From positions 107,098 to 171,097 of the forward strand of contig PNAS01000073.1 in NCBI GenBank assembly GCA_003169695.1: a stretch of 64,000 nt of DNA. Direction: 5' to 3'. The DNA comes from Spartobacteria bacterium (GTDB taxonomy: Bacteria > Verrucomicrobiota > Verrucomicrobiia > Chthoniobacterales > UBA10450). A program made the translations under genes and the position numbers. Shown here piece by piece: positions 29,029 to 37,775 of the stretch (the first letter of the stretch is position 1; every line of letters begins with the position of its first letter). The notes under the pieces were generated by a model. That model was given only the letters and a program-made list of their open reading frames with translations, ran no database searches and was not told the origin of the DNA.

Positions 29029-29658
29029 GTGGCCCTGCAGAATCACGAGACCGAGCTCGAGGCAGCGGAGCGTCGAATCAGGAGCCTGCCTCGCTGCGGG
29101 GCTGCCAAGCTCGCCGGAATGGAGCGCTCGTTCCAGGATTTGCTCGAAGCGGTCGGCGAAGATCCGCAGCGCCAAGGCTTGTTGAAAACGCCTAATCGCG
29201 CGGCGCGGGCCTTCGAATTCCTAACGAACGGCTACAGGCAGAGTCTCGATGAAGTCGTGAACAATGCGATTTTCGATTCGGACGTGAGTGAGATCGTTTT
29301 GGTGAAGGACATCGAGCTCTACTCGATGTGCGAACATCATTTGCTGCCGTTTATCGGCAAGGCGCACGTCGCCTACATCCCGAACGGGAAGGTGATCGGG
29401 CTTTCCAAAGTGGCACGCATTGTCGACGTCTTCGCCCGCCGGTTGCAGGTCCAGGAGCACCTCACGCTCCAGGTGGCGGATGCGTTGATGAAGGTTTTAC
29501 ATCCCAGCGGTGTTGCCGTCGTCATCGAGGCAAAGCACCTCTGCATGATGATGCGCGGTGTCGAGAAACAGAACTCTGTGATGAAAACGTCGTGTCTCCT
29601 CGGCTCATTTAAAGAGGACGCGCGGACTCGTTCAGAATTTTTCGCGTTGTTGGCCTAA
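29029..29658 (+). CDS. folE: GTP cyclohydrolase I
   Basis: The 209-aa enzyme converts GTP to 7,8-dihydroneopterin triphosphate, the first step of both folate and tetrahydrobiopterin synthesis. Zinc and active-site motifs are present: [17 protein letters not shown] near residue 102 and [13 protein letters not shown] near 168. The start is GTG at 29029, 8 bp after hmgA; an internal ATG at MERSFQDLL is an alternative. The position behind hmgA and before a PTPS gene indicates a role in pterin cofactor supply for phenylalanine hydroxylase rather than folate. Confidence 0.95.
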   Translation: MALQNHETELEAAERRIRSLPRCGAAKLAGMERSFQDLLEAVGEDPQRQGLLKTPNRAARAFEFLTNGYRQSLDEVVNNAIFDSDVSEIVLVKDIELYSMCEHHLLPFIGKAHVAYIPNGKVIGLSKVARIVDVFARRLQVQEHLTLQVADALMKVLHPSGVAVVIEAKHLCMMMRGVEKQNSVMKTSCLLGSFKEDARTRSEFFALLA

Positions 29659-29672
29659 CGAGCTGTAACGTC

Positions 29673-30893
29673 ATGCTCCTGACGGTCAGCAAAAGGCTCG
29701 AATTCTCCGCGTCGCGGCGCGTGTTCGTAAAAGAGTGGAGCGATGCGGAGAACCTTGCCGCTTTCGGACCGGAAACATCGGCGCGCTACGGCACGGGGCG
29801 AAACTACGTTGCGTATTTCATTTTTTCCGGTGTCGTCGATCCCACGACGGGAATGCTGATGAATATCAGCGAAATTAAGGAGCGGGTCGGCCGGGTTTTG
29901 CGGAACGGCTTCGACCACAAATTCTTGAATGCGGACAACAAGGCGTTCACGGCCGTTCCTCCGACCACGGAAAACATTGCTCGCCAGCTTTTCACGGATG
30001 CCGCGCCTCTTTTCAGCGATGCGAGCGCGAAACTCGTTGCGTGTCACTTGTCGGAGTCAGAAAAACGGAGCGCGACGTACTTTGGGACCGGCGCGTCGGA
30101 GTCCAATTACTGGTTCGAATTTTCCGCGGCACGCCAAACTACGTCGCCGCGGCTTACGTCTGAAGAAAATCAAAAACTGTTTGGCGTTGCTGCCTCGCCA
30201 TTTGGCCATGGACACAATTATCGTGCACGGCTGACTTTTCGGGGTGAGCCAAACGTGAGCGCCCTCCCATTTGTGCGCTTTAGTGACGTCCAAAGCTGCC
30301 TGGAATCGTTGCGCAACGAACTCGATCACAAGAATTTGAATCACGAGGTGTTGCCCCTCATAGATCAACCGATTACGACCGAAAATCTCGCGCGTCACAT
30401 TCACGAACGGGTTGGCGAAAAGCTGCAGATCAATCGAGTGCGATTACACGAACGCGACGATTTTTTCGCCGAGCATTGGGACGGAGGGAAATATTTTCTT
30501 GGATTGCAAATTCCGTTCAGCGCCGCCCATCGATTGCACAGCGGCAAACTCGCCGCGGAAGACAACGTTGCACTTTACGGGAAATGCAATAACCCGCTCG
30601 GGCACGGCCACCGTTACCTGACGGAAGCGACGATTAGCGGTCCGTTCGACGAACGCAGTGGCACGCTGATGGATTTCGTGGCGTTCCAAACCGCAATCAC
30701 CGAGGCCGTGCAACCCTGGCAGGACAAGCATTTGGATTTCGAGATGGAAGAATTCCGGGACAAGCCGTCAACGGGCGAGAACATTGTTCATGCGCTTTGG
30801 CCGCGATTTGACTCGCGCCTGGATTGCCGGCTCGTGCGCCTCCGTCTTTGGGAAACCGTGAACAATCGCTTCACCTTGCGCAAGATTCTGTAG
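29673..30893 (+). CDS. Triple-domain 6-pyruvoyl-tetrahydropterin synthase-like protein
   Basis: The 406-aa protein, about three times the family's usual 120-140 aa, contains three tandem PTPS/QueD-like units (about 1-135, 145-268, 275-406). Only the third is complete: zinc ligands His286, His311 and His313, catalytic Cys305 in LYGKCNNPLGHGHRY, the acid-base DKHLD (His353) and pterin-anchoring Glu394 in LWETVNN. Unit 2 keeps GHGHNY but has Arg for the first His and Ala for Cys. Unit 1 has GTGRNY instead of GHGHNY. The gene lies 14 bp after folE. A PTPS making 6-pyruvoyl-tetrahydropterin for BH4 is favoured over a queuosine QueD by context. Confidence 0.85.
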   Translation: MLLTVSKRLEFSASRRVFVKEWSDAENLAAFGPETSARYGTGRNYVAYFIFSGVVDPTTGMLMNISEIKERVGRVLRNGFDHKFLNADNKAFTAVPPTTENIARQLFTDAAPLFSDASAKLVACHLSESEKRSATYFGTGASESNYWFEFSAARQTTSPRLTSEENQKLFGVAASPFGHGHNYRARLTFRGEPNVSALPFVRFSDVQSCLESLRNELDHKNLNHEVLPLIDQPITTENLARHIHERVGEKLQINRVRLHERDDFFAEHWDGGKYFLGLQIPFSAAHRLHSGKLAAEDNVALYGKCNNPLGHGHRYLTEATISGPFDERSGTLMDFVAFQTAITEAVQPWQDKHLDFEMEEFRDKPSTGENIVHALWPRFDSRLDCRLVRLRLWETVNNRFTLRKIL

Positions 30894-30944
30894 CGGCGCT
30901 CTATGAGCGCCGAAATCCAACGGCGGGCGTCACAGACCGCCGCT
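30891..30944. repeat. Inverted repeat after PTPS gene
   Basis: TAGCGGCGCTCTATGAGCGCCG at the left contains a GGCGCTCTATGAGCGCC hairpin, and AGACCGCCGCT ends the element. It is related to the repeat at 6864 by the CTATGA(G/C)CGCCG core. It starts at the PTPS stop codon. Confidence 0.55.
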
Positions 30945-31020
30945 CCAGCAGAGCGCTCTTGCGCTCCCTCAATTCGGTGTTGGACGTTCGGCGTTCGACA
31001 TTGGACGTTCGATCTCATCG

Positions 31021-31282
31021 ATGAAGCGTTATTTCATCACCGGCGCAAGTCGCGGCATCGGGCGCGCGATCGCACAGAAACTGGCGGGTGCCGAGCACAG
31101 GCTGCTTTTACACGGACGTGACCAGGAGGCGCTCGCGACGACTTGCAGCCTAATTGAAGCAAAATCGGCCAAGACAACCCGCTTTGTGTTTGTGGCACAC
31201 GGAATCGATTGACAAGATGATCGAAGAGGTTGGCTGCTTACGCGCCCTCACGTCCCGCCTAAGTCGGAATGGAAAATATTGA
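31021..31282 (+). pseudogene. Short-chain dehydrogenase remnant (possible former pterin reductase)
   Basis: An ATG at 31021 opens a reading frame starting MKRYFITGASRGIGRAIAQ, a perfect SDR nucleotide-binding motif (TGxxxGIG). It stops at 31212 after 63 codons. In the +1 frame the sequence continues as ESIDKMIEEVG up to a stop at 31282, which looks like the next SDR segment after a frameshift near 31190. The NNAG and YxxxK catalytic parts are absent. Behind folE and PTPS, a sepiapterin reductase would be the expected third BH4 enzyme, but the remnant is too short to prove this. Confidence 0.6.
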
Positions 31283-31340
31283 CCCGCAAAACCTGGCGGG
31301 CCGGTTCTAGAATTGACTTCCTGGAATCACCTGAAAGCAA

Positions 31341-32180
31341 ATGATTAAAGGCAGCGACATCACCATTAATGTCATCGCGTCGATCATTGCATCAGTCATC
31401 TTGCTGATCGCCGGATTTCTTTGGGGAAAATATAAAGAGCGTCGGCGCTTCGGCCGGAATTTGGAGGAATACGATTTCTATCCTTACACGATCAATCGGG
31501 ACAATCTGCCCGAGTTCAATCTCAAGGATTTCCGGTTGGGCATGCATTATTTCCTGAAGAACAACGACTACACCGCCGCGCGAGCGCTCATTTTCATCGG
31601 GGAACAAAATAACGTGCGCACGCAGCTCGAACCGGCCGAGCAGAAAGCTTACGCGAAGCTTTTTGAAAAATACGATGGCAAGAAAATCGCGGACGACACA
31701 ACGGAGTATTTGGAAAATTACGCGCGCATTGTTCGCTTGATTGGCAAGTCATTCCCAAACATTGGCATGGAGATTTTGCTGCATAATCTGGCGGACCCGT
31801 CGCATTCCCTCATTTGCCTGGAGAACAATGCCACCGGCCGTCACTTGCGTGATGGGACAACTAATCTGCTCATCGATTTGAAGAAGCGGCAGCTTCAGAA
31901 CGAGGACAAGCTGAACTACGAGTTGAATATCGGAGCGCGGAAATTCAAGTGTACCAGCATCCCGATCTACCGCCCGGAATTTGGATTCGTCGGCGCGATC
32001 TGCATCAACCTCGATGTCAATTATCTGACCGACGAAGTAATGAGCAGCCGTGACCGCATCGAAGCGTTCTTCAAAAATTTTTGCCGCACCAATATGCAAC
32101 TCGATGAAAATATTCTCAGCAAGGACGAGTATGCCAAAGCGCTGAAGGGCAAACGGCACTTCAAGGACGAAAGCGTTTGA
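31341..32180 (+). CDS. Membrane-anchored protein with YheO-like PAS domain
   Basis: The 279-aa protein has an N-terminal transmembrane helix (about 9-28), a helical middle region (55-135) and a C-terminal segment (about 140-226). That segment resembles the YheO/DauR PAS sensor: LLHNLADPSHSLICLENN, then GRHLRDGTTNLL, then FVGAICINLDV. Typical YheO-like proteins are cytosolic and carry a C-terminal helix-turn-helix; neither property is seen here. It may sense a small molecule at the membrane. It lies between the pterin genes and the converging phenylalanine hydroxylase gene. The family match is by motif recognition. Confidence 0.6.
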   Translation: MIKGSDITINVIASIIASVILLIAGFLWGKYKERRRFGRNLEEYDFYPYTINRDNLPEFNLKDFRLGMHYFLKNNDYTAARALIFIGEQNNVRTQLEPAEQKAYAKLFEKYDGKKIADDTTEYLENYARIVRLIGKSFPNIGMEILLHNLADPSHSLICLENNATGRHLRDGTTNLLIDLKKRQLQNEDKLNYELNIGARKFKCTSIPIYRPEFGFVGAICINLDVNYLTDEVMSSRDRIEAFFKNFCRTNMQLDENILSKDEYAKALKGKRHFKDESV

Positions 32181-32192
32181 TCCGTCGCGGTC

Positions 32193-33980
32193 CTACAGAG
32201 CGCGCGCGGCGGGCTGCAGATTTGTTTTGTGATAGGTGACGAGGCGAAAACCCCATTCGATGAGCGTCGCGTTATCTCTGTCGAGCGCTTTCCTGCCGTT
32301 TAGAAAGGTCATGACATGCTGCTTGAGCGCGTTTTGCAGGCCGGTTTCATCGAGGATCTCGAAAATCTCCATCGAAAGAAGCCAATCGTCGGCGTGCTCC
32401 TTCTGCTGCGTTTCCCAGATTTCGCCGAGACGTTCGTACCCAACCTTGCGCTCGCGGATATCGCGGACCTGCGCGTAAAGGCTTTCCAGTCTCTTGCGCT
32501 TCGCGTCCGAGGGCGATTTGATCGTGCGCTCGCGCGGAATCAACGCGACCTGATTGTAGGCATCCTTGTCGGCTGCGCCGTTGAAGACCGACCTGATCCG
32601 CGCGCCCACCGCCATATCGAAGGTGCCCCACGCCGGTTCGAACAAAACCCGATCGCCGAACTCTACCCGGCAATTCGTAAAAGTGATGAGCAACAGTTTG
32701 CCCTCGCGCCGCAAAATGTTTTTGGCGCGGCCCTTGACGACAACGCCGCTGGCGAACTCCACCGTGGAGTCTTTACCAGTCGTAATTCCCAGCGATGTCA
32801 GCTCGTCGTCGGTGAGTGTTTCTGGTGACTTGTCTGTCGATTTCCAATTGCCGATCGGCGCGCCAAAGCCTTCCGCATGGTAATCGCGACCGTGCCCGGG
32901 GAGTTCCTTGTTCCCGAAAGCGAGCGCGCTGGCCCCAGTCGTGCACAGATAAACTGCGTCGCCTTCGTGCGCGATCACTTCGGTGAAAACACCGGAGACT
33001 TGCAGCCCGGACGAATACTCACCCGTCGCCGTGTTTTTGCATTCGATGGCCTTCGTAACTCCCTCGAGACCGCCGACGCGGAACGCCATCTTGCTGGCGA
33101 ATTGCTCGAGCACTTCAGCGAGCTGCTCGAAATCGCGTGTGACAAAAAGCTGCGGCTGCTTTGTCGTGATATCGAACCGCACATTCTGCGCGTCGAGCGA
33201 ATACGGAATCTTCTTCACGTTGGGCTCTAGGCAGCTCACTGATTCGCCAATCGAGGAAAGCAGACCGGCGCCGTAGATCTTTGGCTTATCGAGCGGGCCA
33301 ATCAGGCCGTATTCGACTGTCCACCAATGGAGGCGCGACAATAGTGCCATCTCGGACGGCTCGCCCAGATTTGTTTGCCGTTCCTCCACGAGCTTCGTCG
33401 CTTTCTCAAGCGCCTCGGTGTCTGGATTTGGCTGCTCTTTCAAAATCGAGAGATGCCGGATCGCTTCGTAGAGCTCGAAGTCTTTCTGCGAAGCCATCGC
33501 CTTCGCGCCGACCTCTCCGAACCGCTGCAAATAGTCCGCGTATTCCTGGTCGACAATGATCGGCGCATGACCCGCCGCTTCGTGCACGATGTCGGGCGCC
33601 GGCGTGTACTCGATGTGATTGATCTGGCGCATATCGCACGCGATCACGAGCACGCGATACGCCTGAAACTCCATGAACGCCGCCGGTGGAATAAAACCGT
33701 CCACCGCCACGCCGCCCCAGCCAATCTTCCCAAGGATCTCGTTCATCTCTTCGATCCGCGGAATGCGGTCGAAGGAAATCCCGGTATCGAGGAGGCCCTG
33801 GAAGTAGAGTTTGTGCGCATATTCTTTGAGGAAGAAAATGTTCTGCCGCATGATGAAGCGCCAGACGGCGTGATCGACCGGGGTGTAATCGTCGTGGCGC
33901 TGGTCGACAGCGAACTGGAGGAGATGTTTCGGAAGCGAAGCCACCGCCTTGTTGTTCATCGAAACAGGGTTTGATTTCAT
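32193..33980 (-). CDS. phhA: Phenylalanine hydroxylase, long form
   Basis: The 595-aa pterin-dependent aromatic amino-acid hydroxylase turns Phe into Tyr. The non-heme iron triad is visible: His133 and His138 in HEAAGH, Glu223 in WWTVEYGL. The catalytic region ends near residue 300. The remaining ~290 residues form a C-terminal extension absent from the ~270-aa proteobacterial enzymes and of unknown role. ATG at 33980 is chosen because AAAGGA (33991-33996, complement) lies 10 nt upstream; a longer frame from 34115 adds 45 unrelated residues. It converges on the pterin/tyrosine-degradation run. No PhhB carbinolamine dehydratase is seen. Confidence 0.92.
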   Translation of the reverse strand: MKSNPVSMNNKAVASLPKHLLQFAVDQRHDDYTPVDHAVWRFIMRQNIFFLKEYAHKLYFQGLLDTGISFDRIPRIEEMNEILGKIGWGGVAVDGFIPPAAFMEFQAYRVLVIACDMRQINHIEYTPAPDIVHEAAGHAPIIVDQEYADYLQRFGEVGAKAMASQKDFELYEAIRHLSILKEQPNPDTEALEKATKLVEERQTNLGEPSEMALLSRLHWWTVEYGLIGPLDKPKIYGAGLLSSIGESVSCLEPNVKKIPYSLDAQNVRFDITTKQPQLFVTRDFEQLAEVLEQFASKMAFRVGGLEGVTKAIECKNTATGEYSSGLQVSGVFTEVIAHEGDAVYLCTTGASALAFGNKELPGHGRDYHAEGFGAPIGNWKSTDKSPETLTDDELTSLGITTGKDSTVEFASGVVVKGRAKNILRREGKLLLITFTNCRVEFGDRVLFEPAWGTFDMAVGARIRSVFNGAADKDAYNQVALIPRERTIKSPSDAKRKRLESLYAQVRDIRERKVGYERLGEIWETQQKEHADDWLLSMEIFEILDETGLQNALKQHVMTFLNGRKALDRDNATLIEWGFRLVTYHKTNLQPAARAL

Positions 33981-34023
33981 AACCAGTGGCTCCTTTGCGC
34001 GACGCAGCTTAAAATATGGTCGA

Positions 34024-34923
34024 TTGGAAACGGAGCAAGCGCATTCACCGGGGTGGACGGCAAGGCGTGAAGCGAGCGTCGCGGTAGCGCGAGTTGCGCC
34101 TTCGACCTGGCTCAACCTGGTTTGTCTCGACGCTCCTCTCGTGTCCGTCGCCTGGTTCTGGCTCTTCGCCAGAACTTTTTATGCGACCGTTGATCCAGTT
34201 AATTGCGCCGCGCTGTTTCTCACCGTCTGGTTGATTTACCTCGCTGATCGCCTGGCGGACAGCTCCTCGCTTCAGGATGGCGGGCCGCGATCGCTGCGCC
34301 ATAAATTTTGCCTCAACCATCGCCAGATCTGGATCGGCGCGCTGGCCGTGATCGCCGCCACCGATGCCTATCTGATCTGCTGGGGCATCGGTGCCGAAAC
34401 TTTTGTCGCCGGCGCTGTCATCGGCACGCTCGCTTTGATTTACCTGGTGCTTAATCACTCATTAGGTGGGGCGTGGCCACCTCTTCCGCTGAAAGAACTC
34501 GCCATCGGATTCCTCTTTGCCGCAGGCACGCTTGTGGCTCTGTTCCCGGTTTTTCCGCCGATCACCGGCTCGTTGGTATCCACAGGAATCGCGTTCGCGG
34601 GGCTCTGCACGCTCAACTGCATCAGCATCGCTTTTTGGGAAAGAGAGCTGGATGAGGCGCAGCAAAAGGTTTCCTGCGCGACGCGTTATCCCGGTCTCGA
34701 TCGGCATTTGGGAAAGCTTTCGATCGCTCTCACGTTGGGCTCGGGTGTGGCGGCAATTGTTTACAGCGAGGCTGCGCCGATTTTCGGATCCGTGAGCGTG
34801 AGCGCGCTTCTCCTGGCGTTGCTCGATTCCTACCGCGAAAAAATCGGCCGGGATCAACGAACGGCGCTGGCGGATCTTGTTTTGCTCACACCACTGCTCG
34901 CGCTGTTTCTCATGAACGCGTGA
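34024..34923 (+). CDS. UbiA-like polytopic membrane protein
   Basis: A hydrophobic protein of about 300 aa with about eight membrane helices. A segment VWLIYLADRLAD in the first loop resembles the Asp-rich NDxxD-type motif of UbiA prenyltransferases in reduced form, so it may be a divergent member. The start is uncertain. TTG at 34024 avoids overlap with the divergent phhA (ATG 33980), whereas an ATG at 33949 would overlap it. The stop overlaps the next start (GTGA). Substrate is unknown. Confidence 0.55.
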   Translation: METEQAHSPGWTARREASVAVARVAPSTWLNLVCLDAPLVSVAWFWLFARTFYATVDPVNCAALFLTVWLIYLADRLADSSSLQDGGPRSLRHKFCLNHRQIWIGALAVIAATDAYLICWGIGAETFVAGAVIGTLALIYLVLNHSLGGAWPPLPLKELAIGFLFAAGTLVALFPVFPPITGSLVSTGIAFAGLCTLNCISIAFWERELDEAQQKVSCATRYPGLDRHLGKLSIALTLGSGVAAIVYSEAAPIFGSVSVSALLLALLDSYREKIGRDQRTALADLVLLTPLLALFLMNA

Positions 34924-35564
34924 GCTTCGACGCGCTTGCGCCCTGGTATCGGACGTTGGAGTGGATCGCCTTTGGTGATGAGCTCCAGCGTTGTCGCGTC
35001 GCATGTCTCGGAGAAATCGCCGCGCCGCGACGTGCGCTCATCATAGGCGAGGGGAATGGAAGATTTCTTTGCGAATTGTTGCGGTTCCATCCGGAGGTCG
35101 AGGTTGATTGCATCGACGCGAGCCACCGGATGCTGCAATTGGCGCGGAAGCGCATCGCCGATGAACTGGGCAATCGTTTAGAACGCGTCCATTTTCTGCA
35201 TGACGACATAATGTCGTGGAGTCCACCCAAGCATCACTACGATCTGGTGGTGACGCATTTTGTTCTCGATTGCTTTCCGGAAGCTGTGGTGGCTGGGATC
35301 ACAAAGAAGCTGGCCCTCGCAGCGATGGCGGATGCGAACTGGTTGCTCGCGGATTTCTGTGTTCCGCGCAATGGAATGGCGCGATTCTGCGCTCGCAGCC
35401 GGTTGGCTATGATGTATTTATTCTTTCGCCTCATGACCCGAATCGAGGCGCGCGAATTGGTCGATCCGACGCCATTGATGCGAGCCGAGGGCTTCGTCTT
35501 GGCACGGCAGCATCCTTTCCGAAAGGGGACGCTGAAGTCGGAGATGTGGCGCAGAAATCGGTAG
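34920..35564 (+). CDS. Class I SAM-dependent methyltransferase
   Basis: The 214-aa protein has the Rossmann-type SAM-binding core: motif I ALIIGEGNGRFLCELL (about 39-54), the acidic DCIDAS after strand 2, and HDDIMSW after strand 3. The substrate is not evident. The GTG start overlaps the stop of the UbiA-like gene, so they are translationally coupled. A UbiA prenyltransferase with a methyltransferase is reminiscent of quinone biosynthesis, but this is only a suggestion. Confidence 0.82.
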   Translation: MSFDALAPWYRTLEWIAFGDELQRCRVACLGEIAAPRRALIIGEGNGRFLCELLRFHPEVEVDCIDASHRMLQLARKRIADELGNRLERVHFLHDDIMSWSPPKHHYDLVVTHFVLDCFPEAVVAGITKKLALAAMADANWLLADFCVPRNGMARFCARSRLAMMYLFFRLMTRIEARELVDPTPLMRAEGFVLARQHPFRKGTLKSEMWRRNR

Positions 35565-35579
35565 GCATGTTTTTCCCGC

Positions 35580-35615
35580 TGTCATCCCTCGCCGTCTGCG
35601 CGGTTCGGGATGACA
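35580..35615. repeat. TGTCATCCC-family repeat, 36-bp deletion derivative
   Basis: TGTCATCCC is joined directly to the complete right arm (TCGCCGTCTGCG...GGGATGACA). Compared with the long copies, the rest of the left arm and the spacer are missing. It lies between the convergent methyltransferase and DUF4349 genes. Confidence 0.75.
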
Positions 35616-35660
35616 CGCATTTTGCCCACCGCATTTGCAGCGGGCATTGGCGCGAAGCTC

Positions 35661-37769
35661 CTAGCTCAATCCGTCCTGTTCCTCTGCGTGCTGTTTGCGA
35701 GCGCGTCGCGCCCGTGAGATGCGCCGCATCACCCAACCAATACCCACAAGCGCCAACACCCAGGGTGCGAGAAACGCGAGCGCTACGCCGATCATGCGCG
35801 CGCTCCACATTAAGGCCGTCGCGCCTTGTCCGATCGTGTGGCGTAATGTGGCAACTATCCCCGTCTCCTGGGAGACGATGTTGCCCTGGCTGTAAACCTG
35901 AATTGTGATATCGGTCGGCGCGTCCGCTTGGTTTACTTGCGAGTCGGGCCGGTCGTCGCGGCGAACAGTCACGTCTTCGACTCTACCGAGTGTGTTCAGC
36001 GATTGCATCAGCGCGCTGTAATTCTTCATTGGCACGCGCAACGAAACATTGGCGTACTCGCGCCCGTTCGAATCGCGCGAGAACGACGAACTGCGGATTC
36101 GGCCGTTCTGTTTCTCCGCGAGATCTCGCAGTTCCTTGGTCTTGTCGTTTACCTCGGATGAGCGAATCCGAAGCGTTGTTTGCTGCAGCGATTGCTCCTG
36201 TTCTTCCCGCGAGATCGTGATGTTCAAGACCACTTTGTCGCGCTCGGTCTTCGCACTCTCGCCGAGACCGTCGCCGCCTTGCGCGACGCGTTCGGTCTGC
36301 ACCTGGAAGTTCTCGACGCGGGCCATGGCTTTCACGCGTGAGATGATGGCTTCGCTCTCTTCGGGCGCGATCAACATATACACGTAGCTGGAAACACGCC
36401 CGGTGTTGTCGCGATTGATCTGCGCATTGGTGATCTGCACTTTCGGCGAGGCGAGTGCCTTGATGTCGTTGTAGGTCTTCTCGACTTCGGTCGCGTAGAG
36501 CGCGAGCTGCGCGCGCTCCTTCAAGAGGAACGCCGCCGGGATGTTCATGTTCTTCTCGGAAAGCTGAATGGTCACAGCGGCGAACTGCACCTGGGAATCC
36601 ATGAACTTCAGTTCGCCCTGCATCGTCTCGATTTCCTCCCGCACCCGTCCGAGTTCTTTCTCGACCTCGAGCAAATCCGCGACGTCCTTACTTTTTGTTT
36701 TCAGGATCTCGATCAAGCGCTGCTCCATCAGGCGCGCGTTCTTCATTCGCGATTCCGTGTCGAAGTATTGTTTCGTCACGTCTTCGGTGGTCAGCGCCTG
36801 GTTCTTCAGCTCGCCGAGCCCGCGCAGTTTCAGCAAGAAGCGGTCAAGGTTGTCAGGAAGGACCTTGACCACGACCTGGCCGCGCAGTTTTCCGTTAGCC
36901 TGCTTTTCGGAACTGCTGGTCGAGACGTAACCTTTCTCGTCCGCCGCAAACCCGGTAATTTTCTGAACGGCTTCTTCGAAGCTAACAACCTCGAGCTCTG
37001 CCGTCGCGTTTCGGACAAGTTTGCGATTCGCGGTGGGGCCGGCGGTCGTCGAGGTCGACTCCGAAGGCTCTGGCTCTGAAGTAGCAGCATCAGTCTTACT
37101 GCGCTCATCCTTTGTCTCCGCCTTTTTCGTTTTAGGGGCCGTTGACGCTTGCCGAGTCAATACGTCCGCGCTGTAGACCGTCACGGGAAGCGGCGTCTCT
37201 GTTTCGGGTTTATCCTGTGGCAGTGGAGCTGGATTCTGCGCCACTATTCCAGCAACGGAGGTCCATTTGGCTGCGGACTCGTCGGCACCGCGCCCGGGCG
37301 AATCGCTCTTATAAGCCAGCACCCCGGAATCACGCGTGACGCTGGAAGGCGACTTCGCGAGTTCGGATTCCCTAACGGACCTCGAAGCATCGAGGCTCAT
37401 CAATCGCAGAGCGGATTCTCCCGTGATCACTCGTCCCATCTGGATCATGGAGAGCAACAGCGCCGCCGCGGCGGTGAGCTGGACGGCGCGAAGCCGAACA
37501 AGATTTGTTACCAGTTGAATCAGACCGGGGCGTTGCGGAACGCGATCGCGAAAGCGTGAGACCATGCGTTGCTCGAATCCGGCATCGGCTTTCTTGTCGG
37601 CGATAGTTTCGTTAAGAAGTTTGTGCATATTTTTTTCCTCCTGAAAGGCGTGGCGGCAGTCCGCGCATTCGACGAGGTGCGCATGAAACGCATCGCGTTC
37701 GGCGCCGCTCAGCTCACCGTGGAGATCTGCGGCGAGTAACTCGTCAATTTGTTCGTGGATGGTTGACAT
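35661..37769 (-). CDS. zf-HC2 anti-sigma / DUF4349 membrane protein
   Basis: The 702-aa protein starts with a zinc anti-sigma domain (His31-x3-Cys35-x2-Cys38 in HLVECADC). A transmembrane helix at about 93-113, a Ser/Thr/Glu-rich linker, and a large extracytoplasmic part follow. That part includes a DUF4349 domain with a coiled coil (about 250-430) and a second partly similar half (about 430-640). Another transmembrane helix lies near 662-684, before a basic tail. The ECF sigma gene ends 6 bp upstream on the same strand, so this is very likely its membrane-bound regulator. Confidence 0.85.
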   Translation of the reverse strand: MSTIHEQIDELLAADLHGELSGAERDAFHAHLVECADCRHAFQEEKNMHKLLNETIADKKADAGFEQRMVSRFRDRVPQRPGLIQLVTNLVRLRAVQLTAAAALLLSMIQMGRVITGESALRLMSLDASRSVRESELAKSPSSVTRDSGVLAYKSDSPGRGADESAAKWTSVAGIVAQNPAPLPQDKPETETPLPVTVYSADVLTRQASTAPKTKKAETKDERSKTDAATSEPEPSESTSTTAGPTANRKLVRNATAELEVVSFEEAVQKITGFAADEKGYVSTSSSEKQANGKLRGQVVVKVLPDNLDRFLLKLRGLGELKNQALTTEDVTKQYFDTESRMKNARLMEQRLIEILKTKSKDVADLLEVEKELGRVREEIETMQGELKFMDSQVQFAAVTIQLSEKNMNIPAAFLLKERAQLALYATEVEKTYNDIKALASPKVQITNAQINRDNTGRVSSYVYMLIAPEESEAIISRVKAMARVENFQVQTERVAQGGDGLGESAKTERDKVVLNITISREEQEQSLQQTTLRIRSSEVNDKTKELRDLAEKQNGRIRSSSFSRDSNGREYANVSLRVPMKNYSALMQSLNTLGRVEDVTVRRDDRPDSQVNQADAPTDITIQVYSQGNIVSQETGIVATLRHTIGQGATALMWSARMIGVALAFLAPWVLALVGIGWVMRRISRARRARKQHAEEQDGLS

Positions 37770-37775
37770 AAAAAA

